A DNA stretch of 64,000 nt, from NCBI GenBank assembly GCA_022606135.1, contig JABYQN010000004.1:248001-312000 (forward strand). The letters run 5' to 3'. The number at the start of each line of letters is the position of its first letter. The stretch's first letter is position 1. The notes under the pieces are model-generated. The model searched no databases, was not told the origin of the DNA, and worked only from the letters and a program-made list of their open reading frames with translations. Both the position numbers and the translations under genes were made by a program. This document shows, in pieces, positions 21,948 through 34,329 of this stretch. Source of the stretch: Fomes fomentarius (Eukaryota; Basidiomycota; Agaricomycetes; Polyporales; Polyporaceae).

Positions 21948-24900
21948 TAGAGGATTGGGGGAAGGAGCAGGGCATTGAAGAAAGCATTTACAGCCCCCAG
22001 AGAAGGGCGAACATATAGGGGAGGAGCGAATGCTACTTTTTGGGGGAGTTAGGTGCAAGCCGTGTGTTCCGTTTGGCGTCAGACTTCAGTCGTGATCCGC
22101 TTGGTCCCCGCATTTTTGTATCCCACCAGAAGTGACTCATACACCTCCAAACAAGCTCATTTATCCGCTCTGCCTCAAACCTTGACCGACCACCTGCAGC
22201 CTGAAGCGTGCGATCTGTGAGGTCGGTGGATGAGGCAATCAAGAAGAAGGTGCAGGAGGGGCCAAAGTTTGACGGAGGTGTGTGTGTATTAATATTCCTC
22301 TTCCCACTTCTCCCTATTCAATAGGCGAGTTTAACTATAAAGGTGCTGATGCAGCTGCAGATGATCATGGCTGGTCTGAGTGAGACGCAAGTCTATTCAT
22401 ACTTCAATGCTGTATGGGTGTTATTTGGGCTGGAATTTCTACAGCGGGAGGGGACTGGCCATCTGTGTGTTGAGCTCTTCCTATACACTCTAGCCCTCGT
22501 CGCTGATGAACAATATGGAGCAGAGAAATCTTCATTAAGCTGCCCCAAGATGCCATGAAATGGCCAACGTTCTTGAACGACCTGTCGCTTCAATGCAGAG
22601 GACAACAGGAACTTATAAATCTATATGTACAATACCACCTCAAATTGGTACAGATGCTAGAACACATGAACAATCCCCACATAGGTACACCAGTGTGGTT
22701 GCATTAGTTGTCTTTGTTCAACTCTGCTGCCTATAGCTGGAACAGTTCTTGGGAGAGAAGAACTGGCCTGCTCTGCTCCATGAATGACATTCAGATATCT
22801 ACTCTGTCTGCTGGAGTCTGTATGACAGGATTTTGACCAACACAAGAATCAGCGCATTCCAACGTAAGTCCCTCTCCCAGATGCATGCACTACAGACAGT
22901 GCTGATGGTCAACACAGCTGCCAATCATGGCCTACACGACTTCACTAGCGATGACACAGCGAAGAAAATTGCAACTGATGGTCATCTCACTAGACTTAAA
23001 CACATCTTCCTGAAGGCAGACTTGCATAATATGCATAGAGCACTCACTATTACACTGGGTGTATTGAAGCTCAATGATAGACTAGGAGGTCTGCTGGTAC
23101 ACATTCATCCCTGGTGCTTAGCCGACGAGGTTGACGCAAATCAAAGGATGTTCCACCACCAATGCATGACTCGGACCTTGACACACTTTGGATACGCTTT
23201 ATTGCTATTGCTCATATTCTCGAGTGTTACTTACATGGTCTACCCTTGATGTAAAAGCTTCCAAGTAAAGAGCAAATGAACAAACAAATGTACTCAATCA
23301 CGAACCTGAATCGTAAGGATATACCAAAGGTGACTATATATTGCGAGGAATATTGGAATGTCTAGCAACCTCACACATCAACCTTGTTTTGATATCAATG
23401 AGATCCAAAAACACATATTGGAAAGCAAGGACTTACCGCACAGCTGCATCGCTAGCTAGGTGAGCATCGCCTCAGCGCAGGTTGGTGACGCATTTGGTAT
23501 TTTCTTCAAGCACTCTGAAAATCAACATTTCCCCATGCCATACCGCTGCACAATCAGCTGTCCGCAGCGCATGATTTGGAGGTTGCAATATGTGGCAAGT
23601 GAAGTAGATCCTGAAATGATGTTGTCTGTGTGATGTGTCTGTGACCGTTACAAGGCAATCATGGATGTATAGACATGTTCCTAGCAGCTCTTCGACATGT
23701 ACAAAGGTGTAGCACTGATTCTGGCATTCCAATGACTGTCGGACCGGGACATGGACCATCCTTGGTCAGGTATCATTGTGTGTGTATAATCGACCCCGGA
23801 CTTTGCAGAACGACATATGCATATTCTATGAGGTCTCATCAATATACACATCCATCGTCTTAAGCTTCACTGTACAACGTACTGTACAGCATTCACACAT
23901 AGCTGGCTCTCAGGAGGAAGGCATGATGTCCGAATGAGATACGAGTGGGCTGGAAGTAATTGTGTGCATGGAGCCCAGGTGAGCATGTCATGGTGTTTTA
24001 TCACCTGGAGACGTGACCAGATCAGATTCTGGTTGTCCAGGCACGTGCCCATGTCGGGTTTGACTACATGAGGGAATTACCCTATATATGGTATACAAGC
24101 GCCATATGCTCCGCTTCACTTTCATAAGCCTTTTTTTTGGAGGAAGTGGATAGCCTTTTGTGCGATGTATTGTTGTACCAAAAGAGGTATATAGGGGTTG
24201 AAAAGGCTGTAGAATGACCGGAATCTTGGGCAACTAGAAGGTTGGTCATATCGCAGGTGTAGGAAGGCTGCATTAGGAAAAAAATACATCACTCGGAAGT
24301 ACTATTGATACTCGGGAGACATCCGAGTGCAAGAGACAAGTACCCCTTTAGGTAGCATGGATAGATGCCACTGTAGCTCCCCGAGACCTTGATAGACATG
24401 CAGTCCATCTTGCGAGTATTTGAGAGATTGTCCCGAGAATTCCTACACACACATTGCTGCATGGATATGGATTGCACAAGATGTTCATTATATGTTTGTA
24501 TAGTACATGCAATGGATCAACAGACTACATACACAGTATCACCCACAAAAATACCAGGCTGCAGATGAACTAGCGACATAGTATTGAAGCAGCTATGATC
24601 GAATAGCCACAGCAATCGAGATGATATGATATGATATGATTGGCCTGGACAGGTATCACCAAGGGCAGAGGCTTACCGGTGACACAGAGAATGGGACGAC
24701 CGTGACGTCCATGAGTGTTTGGCCAGGGAGTTTGGGAAAGACTTCATCAGCGGTACCCCACTATCACAGATGATCTCACATACCTTCTTGATTTTTATGA
24801 CGGTTGCGGCAAAGCTGACTGAATTACGTACTTGTTCTCCGGAACCAACATCATCGGGTAGCTGCTAGCGATGCTCCCTTCGATCCAAACTCCATGACCA

Positions 24901-25270
24901 TATGGGTGGAATGTGCCCATGTGATCGAGGTGCATTAAAAATATAGACAGAAAGGAGCCAGTAGGACTCACGGCTCAATGTGATTGATGAGTTACCATTT
25001 CTCCAAAGGCTGGCACTGAGTGTGATGAGTCGATGTGGATGCTAGAGTCATGTTGAAAAGGGGAGAGCAAGAGTCGCAGTATGTGTGATAGATGCAAGCA
25101 AGCAAACGATGTAGAGGCGGCGAGACAATGATGGACTTGAATGGGGGTAGGGAGAAGCAGGGGAGAGCAATGGCGTGGGCAAGGGAGAGGACAAGTTCAA
25201 CTTGAGCATTTGACTTCCAACCACAGTCATGTCAGCGCATGTGCAGTTTAGGGCCGGTGCCATAAGGTAC
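21948..25270. other. AT-rich block with decayed coding traces
   Basis: Short + strand pieces read like protein but do not join: 22525-22680 (IFIKLPQDAMKWPTFLNDLS) and 22833-23249 (a 138-residue frame containing HLTRLKHIFLKADLHNMHRA). A microsatellite of four ATGAT units is at 24621-24640. No terminal repeats or target duplications could be identified. It may be an old transposon or the decayed companion of the coiled-coil gene. Confidence 0.35.
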
Positions 25271-25274
25271 CCGG

Positions 25275-25400
25275 GTACTCAGGTGTACATATCACAGTGG
25301 TGCTCAGGTGTGATACACATGTCACGGTAGTGCTCAGGTGTGATACACATGTCACGGTAGTGCTCAGGTGTGATGGCACATGTCGCAGTGGTGCTCGGGA
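25275..25400 (+). repeat. 30-bp tandem repeat, about four units
   Basis: Unit GTGCTCAGGTGTGATACACA plus TGTCACGGTA; two copies are exact and the flanking two are diverged (first TACTC, last GGCACATGTCGCAG). The + frame across it encodes a 10-residue repeat (VLRCDTHVTV). Confidence 0.85.
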
Positions 25401-26181
25401 GCACTCCCAACACCACACCCCATCTCTCGAGTCTCGAAGGTCTCGCAAGTCTGGCAGAAGACTCCCGAGGTTGTGCATTTTTCCTGATGTGACAGACTTA
25501 TCTTATGAAGGTATTTGTGCCCTTTTCAGCGTGATCATCTCGTATTCCTTTGACATGTATGATGATGACATCTTCAATGGTGCTGAGAATGGGGTAAGAT
25601 GACCTACAGAAGATACCCACTTCACCAGGACCCTACATGCGAGGCCTTGCATGGGCGTCATGTAGGTTGTTGAGTCTGACCGCACAATGACCTCGAAAGG
25701 CTGACAGATACATTGGGCCTTTGATCACCGAGAGCGCTATCATATACTATCTTAGCAGAGTATATATGTTTTGAGGATCAGATGGAGAGCGATGCCTGCG
25801 CCTTTCACGTGGTCATTTATGGATTAGAATAGGGATTTGGGATGGACTTTCGGACGGGGACTAGTTAGACTAGTTTCACAATATAGAAAGGGATACAGAG
25901 AATACGACTCACGTAAATGCTGATGTTCTTTCCGTTTGGAAAAGGGCGAAAGATTAAAATTTGAACACACGGAAACGCAAGAGCAGCATGTTGATTACGA
26001 TCGCTGACATGGTAGGCGTAAGCGTGATGATGGAGTATCCTTTCCCACAGTAACAACATAGATCTCTTATATAAAGAAAGGATACAATCTTTGTAGTGTA
26101 GAGAGACCGAGGGCCCATGTGCATGTGCATTGATCGCATTGATCCTAGCGAGCCTTTTTCGCACTCCTTATGGTCTGAATG
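25401..26181. other. Intergenic, nothing recognised
   Basis: AT-rich sequence downstream of the DUF6535-type gene. No supported frame. Confidence 0.4.
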
Positions 26182-28696
26182 CTAAGGCACTACTCCGATA
26201 TCAAGCCGTCGTCCTGAGACAAGTCGGAGGTCGAGATCGACGCAATCGGGGCTGAAATCTGCAAATATAAACGCATGAGCATCGCTTATAGCCTCATACA
26301 TTTTGAAGCTCTGAAGACTCGCCGTTTGAACGTAGTCCAGTTCGGACTTCTTCCGCCTGATCCAGAGCTTGATAGACTCGTCCATGTAGTAATCCTTCTG
26401 CTCGTTCTCTAGTGCATCCAGATAGTGGGCTAGTGCAACCACGAGATCCGGGCAGAGGAGCCCAGCAGCCTCGCTATGGCGGAACAGCACCGCGATGACA
26501 CGGTTCATGAGATACGCCCATTTCCGCCATAGCGGTGTACGCAGGACTGCTGCGAAGGCCACCAGTTCACTGAGTACAAAGGCTTGGACGTGACTGCTGT
26601 CATGGTAGTCATCAGGACCAGCGGTCTTTGACGGGACGGCGTAGACCAGAATCTCGAGCACGTTGCAGTACGAGGAGATACTATCCGTGGTATCCTCTCG
26701 TGTCGAACAGAGGCGTGCCTCTCGGAGGTAATGTTTTGCGACAGTAGCCACTGATAGACCGCACAGCATCAGTGCTGTCGATTCATGCGACACGGTGTCA
26801 AGAAAGGCTCACCACACATTCGTGCTTCATTGTTGAGGAAGATGTTGAGCTCGTTCATTCCCTGTAGCGCCCTCAGAAGCGGATGCAAGAGGTCATCGCG
26901 ACGATGGCCCAGTTCAGGATACTCCCTTGTCATGATCAAACTCGACAGATTCACTAAGAGGGCATTACATCGGCCCGTATCTGGGGGAATTGGAGAGAGG
27001 CCCAAGTAGGTATTGAGGTGGTGCCAGTGACGGTCCAAAGACAGATGGCGGTCACGATCAGGCAACTCCGGAGAAGATAGAACGAGCGCGAGTAGCGCGT
27101 CACTCCAGACATCGACGGGCATCTCGGACAGTAGCTCGAGTGTCACTCCTCCGTTCCAGTGCCTTTCGATCTCAGCCATGATGTCTGCGAAGAAGCGCGA
27201 GGCGTAGCAAGTGTTGTCTTTGAAGTCGACTGCTGCGTGAAGGAGGTGGTTGGGGTCCATCGTGGTCGTATACGCCGCGATAGCGCTATCGACATCGAGA
27301 TTGTTCCCATTCTGTCCGACGCAGTGTAGCTCTTGGCCGCGTAGGGTGTACTCGATCCCGGGCCGTCCAAATTCGAACTGCAGGTACACGCTGACGACCC
27401 ATCGGCCGATGCGTCCACGCCATCTCCAACAATCTTGAAAAGGATGGACGTCATCAATGTCATCATGTCATACAGGCGAATCGAGATCGCGCGGACAATG
27501 ATGTATATCGCATTTGCGGGTGGGGATAGGTAGCAGCAGCTCCTACACGCTGTCGGGAGGATCATGGTGACAAAGGTGAAGGATGCGAGTGTGCCGATGA
27601 GGACCGAGGCGACGATGGCGACCGTTTGATTGAGGGGCCATAACAGGACAAGCAGACCGACGAGGAACAGCCCAAGGGCGACCTGAAGTAGTACGGGGAC
27701 CACGGCCACAATCTCGGCAACATGCCACCTGACGAAGTTGTTCAGCCTGTACTGGCGAAGGCGTGCGATCTGCTGGGAGGTCCCAGACAGTCCGGTGCTG
27801 TACTCATTGAGCCACTGCTTGACTATGATACCGACAGACGCGGCAGATAGACTGAAGATGAGGCTAGAGAACCACAAAACATTGAGCCATATGGCCCACT
27901 GTGGTGGAGGTGGAACCTGTATATCCGGCTGAGCGAGTGGTGGGTGAGTCGCGTTGACGAAGGGGAGGGTGACGCTATAACTACTGAGCTGGGACGAGAT
28001 CTGTTGGAGAGTAGCCAGCACGGGATCCAGGGCCTGGGGAGTGAGAAGCGGATATGATTGCACGTTGAATGCTGTTAGAACAGCAGAAAAGAGGGACGCC
28101 TGTGCATGATGATGGAGATTTGTCAGGAAAGCACAAGAGTGTCGTAATAGTATCCCCAACTCACATAGACCAGTAGCGCGTCCATTTCTTTGTTCCATCG
28201 TTCGATCATCTCGTCACTGTACTTCTTGACAGCCTTGGCCGTCTGCGAGCGTGCAGCCTTCTTCTCCTCATCGGTGAACTCAGATCTCCTTTGCTGCCAC
28301 CGCTCCTAAACAATGCATGGTAAGTTGGTAAGACGACTACTTGAACATCGTAGCCGTTTACCTTTACTGTCGGTATTGTGTACGAAATGTCTGGCAACGG
28401 AACAACCGGTCGATTTTCTATCTAGACGTGACATTGTCAGTTGCGCAGTGTGAATGGTGCAAGAGTGAATGCTTACATACATCATATAGAGGCACCGACT
28501 CGGATCCACTGCTCGACTCCATGTCGTCCATTTCAGTATTGAACTGAAAAGCGACCTTGCGATAGCTGCTGGATTGCGACATGGGCTGTGAATGGGAGTA
28601 GTGATCTAAAGGAGAGGAAGTGATATCTAGTGAGACAGACGGCAGTTCTAGTGGGTCGAAAAGACTTGGAAGGGAGGACGCCCCAAGCTTACACAA
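26182..28696 (-). CDS. DUF6535-type multi-exon membrane protein
   Basis: Basidiomycete family of unknown function. Exons on the - strand: a Ser-rich N-terminus (start at 28696, or at the internal ATG at 28582), an exon near 28310-28163 reading KAAR...YSDEMIERWNKEMDALLVY, then after a GTGAGT...CACAG intron ASLFSAVLTAFNVQSYPLLT. The WNKEMD...LFSAVLTAFN junction is characteristic. Hydrophobic segments follow (NVLWFSSLIFSLSAASVGII, EIVAVVPVLLQVALGLFLVG and VAIVASVLIGTLASFTFVTM), so about four membrane spans. A GTGAGC...ACAG intron lies near 26810-26770, and the C-terminal domain is soluble and helical to 26182. The join near 27430-27390 is unclear: I could not find a clean intron there, so a frameshift is possible. 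Confidence 0.75.
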
Positions 28697-29412
28697 AGGC
28701 TGTGTTTAACTGCGATCCGAAGGAGTATTCCGGTGTTCTCGATGAATTATGCTGAGAAGATGGCCGTGATGGAACTCACGTAATCCAATCTTATCTTATC
28801 GTCGTCGTCTTTAATCGTAAGTACAATGTACGCGTATCCTCGGGTAAGCATACGTGCATTCACTGCAATGATATGTACTTAGTGAGCTTCCGCAGTCCAT
28901 CTGCAGTACTATGTACATTTCCAGCGACCGCAACGCAGGATTTCCTTCGAGCTGCCGTCTATTCCAGTGCAGTGAGGCTTCTTGCCAAAGTCTATGACCT
29001 CTAGTTCAACAGCAGTTCTGTCCCTCAGAGTCCAGACAGACTACCTTTGAGATGTCCCCAACAGTGAACGAGGTGCAGTTGTCCGTTCGAATTCACAACT
29101 GAGTACTGAGGCGCCCTGGCGCGTCAATTCAATATCACAAACAGATTTAGACAGACCTGCAGAGCGATGTGACATGTCAATATTTGCACAACATACGCAA
29201 ACTGTGAAATTGGGAGGACACACATAAACTCGAAAGCATGACACGCGGCGTGTATGCTGCACCCACAAGCCCATTTAGACGTACTGACGCGTAGGGAGGC
29301 AAGGAGAAATGTAGCGCCCAGTCTGACCCTCCGACTCCGACCACCACGACCTCGTCTTCATCGCGCGGAGGACGTCGTCACTACGGACTGTCTACGGTCG
29401 ACCTCTAACATC
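28697..29412. other. Divergent intergenic region
   Basis: Lies between the DUF6535-type gene (-) and ALG12 (+), so it should contain both promoters. The last about 110 bp (29310-29412) recurs in reverse at 41690-41790. No TATA box was evident. Confidence 0.5.
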
Positions 29413-31461
29413 ATGAGCAGTGTTCTGGACCTCGCGCTGACCGTCACTGCGCTGAGCTACGTGTCTTTCGCCCTGTTCACGAAGGTCGAGGAGAGCTTCA
29501 ACCTACACGCGACCCACGATGTCCTCATGTACGGAGTCGGTCCTACCAACCTCCCTAAAGTGCGCGATGCCTCCCTCGTACGTCTTGGAAGCTCGCGCTG
29601 ACTGCTGCTTGTATCCTTTGTCTGCTCGACATCGTGCCACCTCAATGGATGGACTGGATGTGTCGCTCGCGCTGGCTAGTATGACCACTTCACCTTTCCT
29701 GGTGCGGTTCCAAGATCGTTTGTTGGCAGTGTTATTCTTGCGTGGACGACTTGGGCCAGTCTGCGTATAGGGTCGTGGCTTGGGATACTCTCAAGTTTGA
29801 TGTCCAGGTCCTTCGTGAGTACTTCAACCTCTTCTCTCCCCCAACCTACTCTCCATGTTTATGCGCTCGCGTCGTGTCCAGTTCGTATAGCTTTAGGTAG
29901 CTGGAATACTACGGGACTATGCATGCTCCATCGCGCGGTGTCGAGGAGGTTCGGCAGGCCGACGAGCGTACTGTTCGTACTGCTCACCATTACGCAGTTT
30001 CACCTGCCGTTCTGAATGAGTCGCACTCTCCCCAACATGTTTGCTCTACTTCCTGGTACGTCTGTCGACCTTCCATGATACGCGTCCCTATCCCATCCCT
30101 ACGAATATCTAGCGAACATCGCTCTTTACCACCTTGTCGACCGCGCGCCGAACTGAACTCGTCCATCTAAATCTAGTGTGCACTGGGCAATCGGCCTTCT
30201 GATTCACTACGGTCGTCTTCCGCTCTGAACTCCTTCTTCTTCTTGGGCCTCTGGCACTACAGGCTGCGCTGCGGTACTCGTCATTCTACGACGTCATCAA
30301 GGTCGGTCTCATCTCGGGTGTGCTGTCCGCAGGTTGGCTTAGCATCTTTTCTTGTGTCCTCACTCCACTCACGATGACTGGTTCATAGCGTTGACTATGC
30401 TGGTAGACTCGTACTTCTGGCAACAATGGCCACTGTGGCCCGAACTATACGGCATCTACTTCAACGTCCTGCAAGGCAAGAGCTCCAAATGGGGTGTGCG
30501 TATTACAATTCTCTGCTGGACGTTGCATCATCACTAAGATCTCCTACCAGATCTCGCCTTTCCACGCATACCTCACCTCCTACCTGCCAAAACTGCTCCT
30601 CTCGTCCCTTCCGTTGTCCGCCGTTGGACTCCTCTCAGACTCTCGGATCCGCGCACTCCTACTTCCCTACCTTGCATTCATCCTACTCATCAGCGGGCTT
30701 GCACACAAAGAATGGCGATTTGTCATCTACGTCGTGCCTGCGTTCAACATCGCTGCTGCGCGCGGTGCTGCATGGTTGTAAGTTCCCCATTACTGCATTC
30801 TATGGCCATATGTATTGTCAACGCTGACCTTGTTGTGCAGGACCAGCCGACGGAAAGGCAGCCTCTTCGGCCGTTTGTGTTTCCTCGCTGTCGTGGCGTG
30901 TGTCGCGGCCAATTGTGCAGCGATGTTCCTTCTCGCGCGCTCCTCGTTCGCGAACTACCCAGGCGGTGCCGCCTTGCGCGCGTTCAATCAGATCTACGCT
31001 TCGGAAGAGAACGGTGTGTCTCGGGCCTCTCACAACCTCAATGAGGCCCGAGTCTGGTCTGACTTCATACTTCAGTGCACGTACACATCTGCAACCTCGC
31101 TGCGCAAACCGGCGCGTCACTCTTCCTACATAACAATGCGCCACCATTCCTGCCTAGCTTAAACGGCACACATCACACGAGCTGGGTGTACGACAAGTCC
31201 AAGAACCTCACATTGGACGACCTCACGCGCTCCCAAGAGATCACGCACCTCATCGTCGAGGCCTCCTCTAACTCACCCTCTGCCCTCGCAGCGAAAGGAT
31301 GGACGGAGGTCGCGGTCGTGGACGGGTTTGACGGTTGGCAGTTCAATTGGAATGTTAGGAGTGCATTGAAGGATGGGTTGTTCGAGGGTGTGAAAAGGTT
31401 AGGAGGTGCGCTGGAGATGGTGCGGTCGGAGAAGTTGATCATCTTGAAGCGGGATGCGTGA
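29413..31461 (+). pseudogene. ALG12: ALG12-like alpha-1,6-mannosyltransferase, disabled
   Basis: GT22 family; ALG12 adds the eighth mannose to the lipid-linked N-glycan precursor in the ER lumen, using dolichyl-phosphate mannose. Readable in order: the N-terminal TKVEESFNLHATHDVLMYGV (family motif with catalytic Asp/Glu), [87 protein letters not shown] and a soluble C-terminus ending LIILKRDA. About eight short introns fit GT-AG. Breaks: TGA at 30013-30015 where the family has Trp (HLPF-stop-MSRTLPNMF), TGA at 30154-30156, a two-base loss near 30206, and probably a frame change near 29755. The exons downstream of 30206 are clean, so decay is young or a sequencing error is involved. Confidence 0.85.
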
Positions 31462-32150
31462 GGAATCGCAGTGTTATAAATGCCTGTGAGTGCGTATGTC
31501 ATTTAATTATATCTGGTTCTGTCTCGCTTTCCGTCGATGATATCCACAGCGAAGGATACACATAGGGGCACAACGTACGTGCACACGAACACAATGTCCG
31601 TTACACTATCTCAGATGATCTCGCCGAACTCAGCGGTGGGGTGGTGGGATGATTAGGGGATCAATCCCGGACAGTGATACAACTGCAATTCTGTGCGTCC
31701 GGATTACTGATTGTGCGTCACCAGAAGCTGAGAAGTGAAGCGGTGTTCGAGTCCGAGCCATAACAACAAACAGAGAAACAAACGGGTGCGCCAGCGTAGG
31801 CTGAGTCAACGTTCAAACATTCATCGCCTTCCTGTGTTCTAGAGCCAACACGAGACTGCAATTCTCAGGTAATCTCAAATGGACTTGGGCTAGAACGCAG
31901 CGCCTCACGTCCACCTCCGGCTTCTTATTCTCTACCAGCCTGAATGGCTCGGTCCGATCATAAACTCAACCGTCGGTATACACTGCCTCGTTCGGAAGCC
32001 CCACCAAACCGAGCCACCCGCGACGGGGTGCCGCTCGGATACCAGAGCAGCCCAAGCAGTGTGTCAGCCATTCAGTCCCGTTTGTGGCACTTGGAGTGCA
32101 GCGGCCTAAGCACCATGCAGTGTCGAGCGCTTAACCTCCTGTCTCTCGGG

Positions 32151-32158
32151 TATATAAG
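32151..32158 (+). promoter_or_regulatory. TATA box of repeat copy C
   Basis: TATATAAG in CTCTCGGGTATATAAGGTCG, preceded about 28 bp upstream by GTGTCGAGCGCTTA. Confidence 0.6.
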
Positions 32159-33071
32159 GTCGCCTGGTTTGACTGACCTCTCTCCCCAGAACCCACTTCC
32201 TTCTCCCTCCCTCTACTCCCCTCCGGCCTTCGACACTCCTCTATCTGCTTAGGATGTATCTTTGACAACAAGTATTGCACCATGGTCAGGTATGTTCACT
32301 CATTGTTTAGCTTCGTGGTCGTGTACTGTACTCATATCCCTCTTGCTACTATATATAAGGTCTCGACGTGAGCCTCGTCAAGATGCAGGCATGGACCTTG
32401 TGGGTCGCACGCGGCAGGTCCGCTGTGTTGATCGTCCTCGCGGCAGCAACATCTCGAGCATCCAAGTATAGTTCTCATCTATGCTCAATGCATGCACGGG
32501 AAACAGCGCACGACAAATGGGTACAAGACAAAGGTACGATCTCTCACCTTCATCGAGCCGCGCTTCTCATTGATGTTGCCATGGTTAGGACACCCATGCG
32601 GGCATGGGGTATCGACATGGACTTAGAGAGTCACATGCGGCTGGTCCGCGGTGCTGACTGTCCTCGCAGCAGCAAGATCCTCGACCATCAAGTATGATTT
32701 AATGCTCAACGAACGGGAAACAGTCCCAGAAAAACGTGATACGAGGCGCAGGTACGATCCCTCAGCTTCATGTCACCGCGCTTCACATATTGATGTCGCC
32801 TGGGTTAGGACACTCATGCGGGTCATGGGTTACCAGCATGGACCTAGTGAGTCGCACGCGGCTGGTCCGCGGTGTTGACCGTCCTCGCGACAGCAAGATT
32901 TCCACCATCCAAGTATGAATCTCATCAATGCTCAGCAAACGGGCAACAACGAAAGAAAGCCCGGATCAAGGCCAAGGTATGCTGATTCAGGTTGCATATC
33001 GCCCTCCATATACTGATGTCGCCTTGATTAGGGCACGGGTCATTGACATGGACCTAGTGAGTCACATGCGG

Positions 33072-34329
33072 TAGGGTCTCAGTATAGCGGCTGCATCCGC
33101 GATACTTGTCCGGATGCATCTGTGTTCGACAGATCCATCCGTAATATATGTATGTCCAGGTGGGATTCGAACTAGTGACTGTCGGCGCCTGACACAAAAT
33201 AAGCAACGCCACTGCAACCATTTCGCCACCACGCCTTTATTGTAATTCTTATGCTACGTGGAATGTATACCCGCTTGCCTACGTTCGGTAAACGCGGTCA
33301 GATGACCGCTTCACTTGCACAGGACACTATTGTAGTATGTCACTGTGCCTTTCAAGACCACGTGTTCCGCAACTAATGGAAGGACTCGTGCGCGGTACGG
33401 GAAGCCCGCTCATGCAGTCCCTAATACGCCCTACCACGGTCTCCGGTCGAAGTGGGAGTCACCGCTTTCGAAGGCTCTCGAACATACTCCTGCCGCAGCC
33501 TACTCCCTCCTGCCCCAGTGTCCGATGCATCTCAGAAGAGAAGTACAATGCTAAGATTGATGAATCCCTTGCGCTGGTAGTGTTTGCCTACAACTCCTCC
33601 TCACGCTCTACGCGGTCAGGCGCGTGCCACACCGCGAGCAGATGCACAAATGGTGGGGGGTGGGAGACATCCTGTGCATCCAGGGCATCGGGTATGTCGC
33701 CATCACCTGCCTCGTGAACGTCCCTGTCGCAGTTCTCGCAATCCTCGACCTCAACGGTACGCATCTCATTTACAACTAACTCACGCCCTTCCTCCCTGAG
33801 CCCGAGATGGCGCTGACGCGAGCAACCGAAATCGGAATCGACGTCGTGGTTGCGCGCACGCGTTCACACATGCAGCTGGCATGGACGTCCTGCTCTCCTT
33901 GCCCGCGATGACATTCAGGTATGTTCTCTCCTTCTCATCCTTCTCCGATCCAGCCTCACTCATTCCTCGTCCTCTTCCTGATCAAACCGAACGCTCACGT
34001 CTATGTCTGTCTATATTTTGTTCCATATACAGCGTGATCGCGTCCTCTTTCGCGCTCCTTGTTCGGGCCCAAGTTCAAGCACCCAAAGTCTGCCTCCCGT
34101 CGGCGGTCGCGGTCCCGCAGCACGCCAAGTTCGACTGGAGGGGGCATCCGGTCGTCGATGGAACGCGCCTCTGGGCCGGACTATCGATGCGTATCCCGAT
34201 GACATCGTTGTGAGTCCTTCTGCTTGTTTGAACGCTGCCCTGGACCTACCCGGATGCATCTGTTATGACGGATGCATCCCCGCAAGTATCACTTCTTGTG
34301 CGGATGCAGCCGCCAAACTGAGTCTGCTC
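33072..34329. mobile_element. hAT-like DNA element carrying gene debris
   Basis: Inserted inside a repeat unit of copy C and flanked by the 8-bp duplication ACATGCGG (33064-33071 and 34330-34337). The ends are inverted repeats: left TAGGGTCTCAGTATAGCGGC and TGCATCCGC, right (reverse strand) GAGCAGACTCAGTTTGGCGG and CTGCATCCGC. Subterminal copies of CGGATGCATC occur on both sides. An 8-bp target duplication is typical of hAT elements. No transposase is readable, so it is non-autonomous. The interior holds a hydrophobic frame (WWGVGDILCIQGIGYVAITC followed by LVNVPVAVLAILDLN) ending at a GT donor near 33760, which looks like an exon captured from a membrane-protein gene. Confidence 0.7.
33155..33240 (-). 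other. tRNA-like sequence with A and B boxes
   Basis: On the - strand, GGCGTGGTGGCGAAATGGTT matches the start of a tRNA, with the A box TGGCGAAATGG; about 40 bases on, AGTTCGAATCC fits the B box at 10 of 11 bases. The acceptor and T stems do not pair well, so it is not a convincing functional tRNA; a tRNA-derived SINE head or tRNA pseudogene fits better. It lies inside the hAT-like element. Confidence 0.4.

Noticed and set aside
21483..22058. 191-residue open frame on the - strand
   Set aside because: It is the antisense shadow of the two-exon coiled-coil gene, whose splice phases fit exactly.
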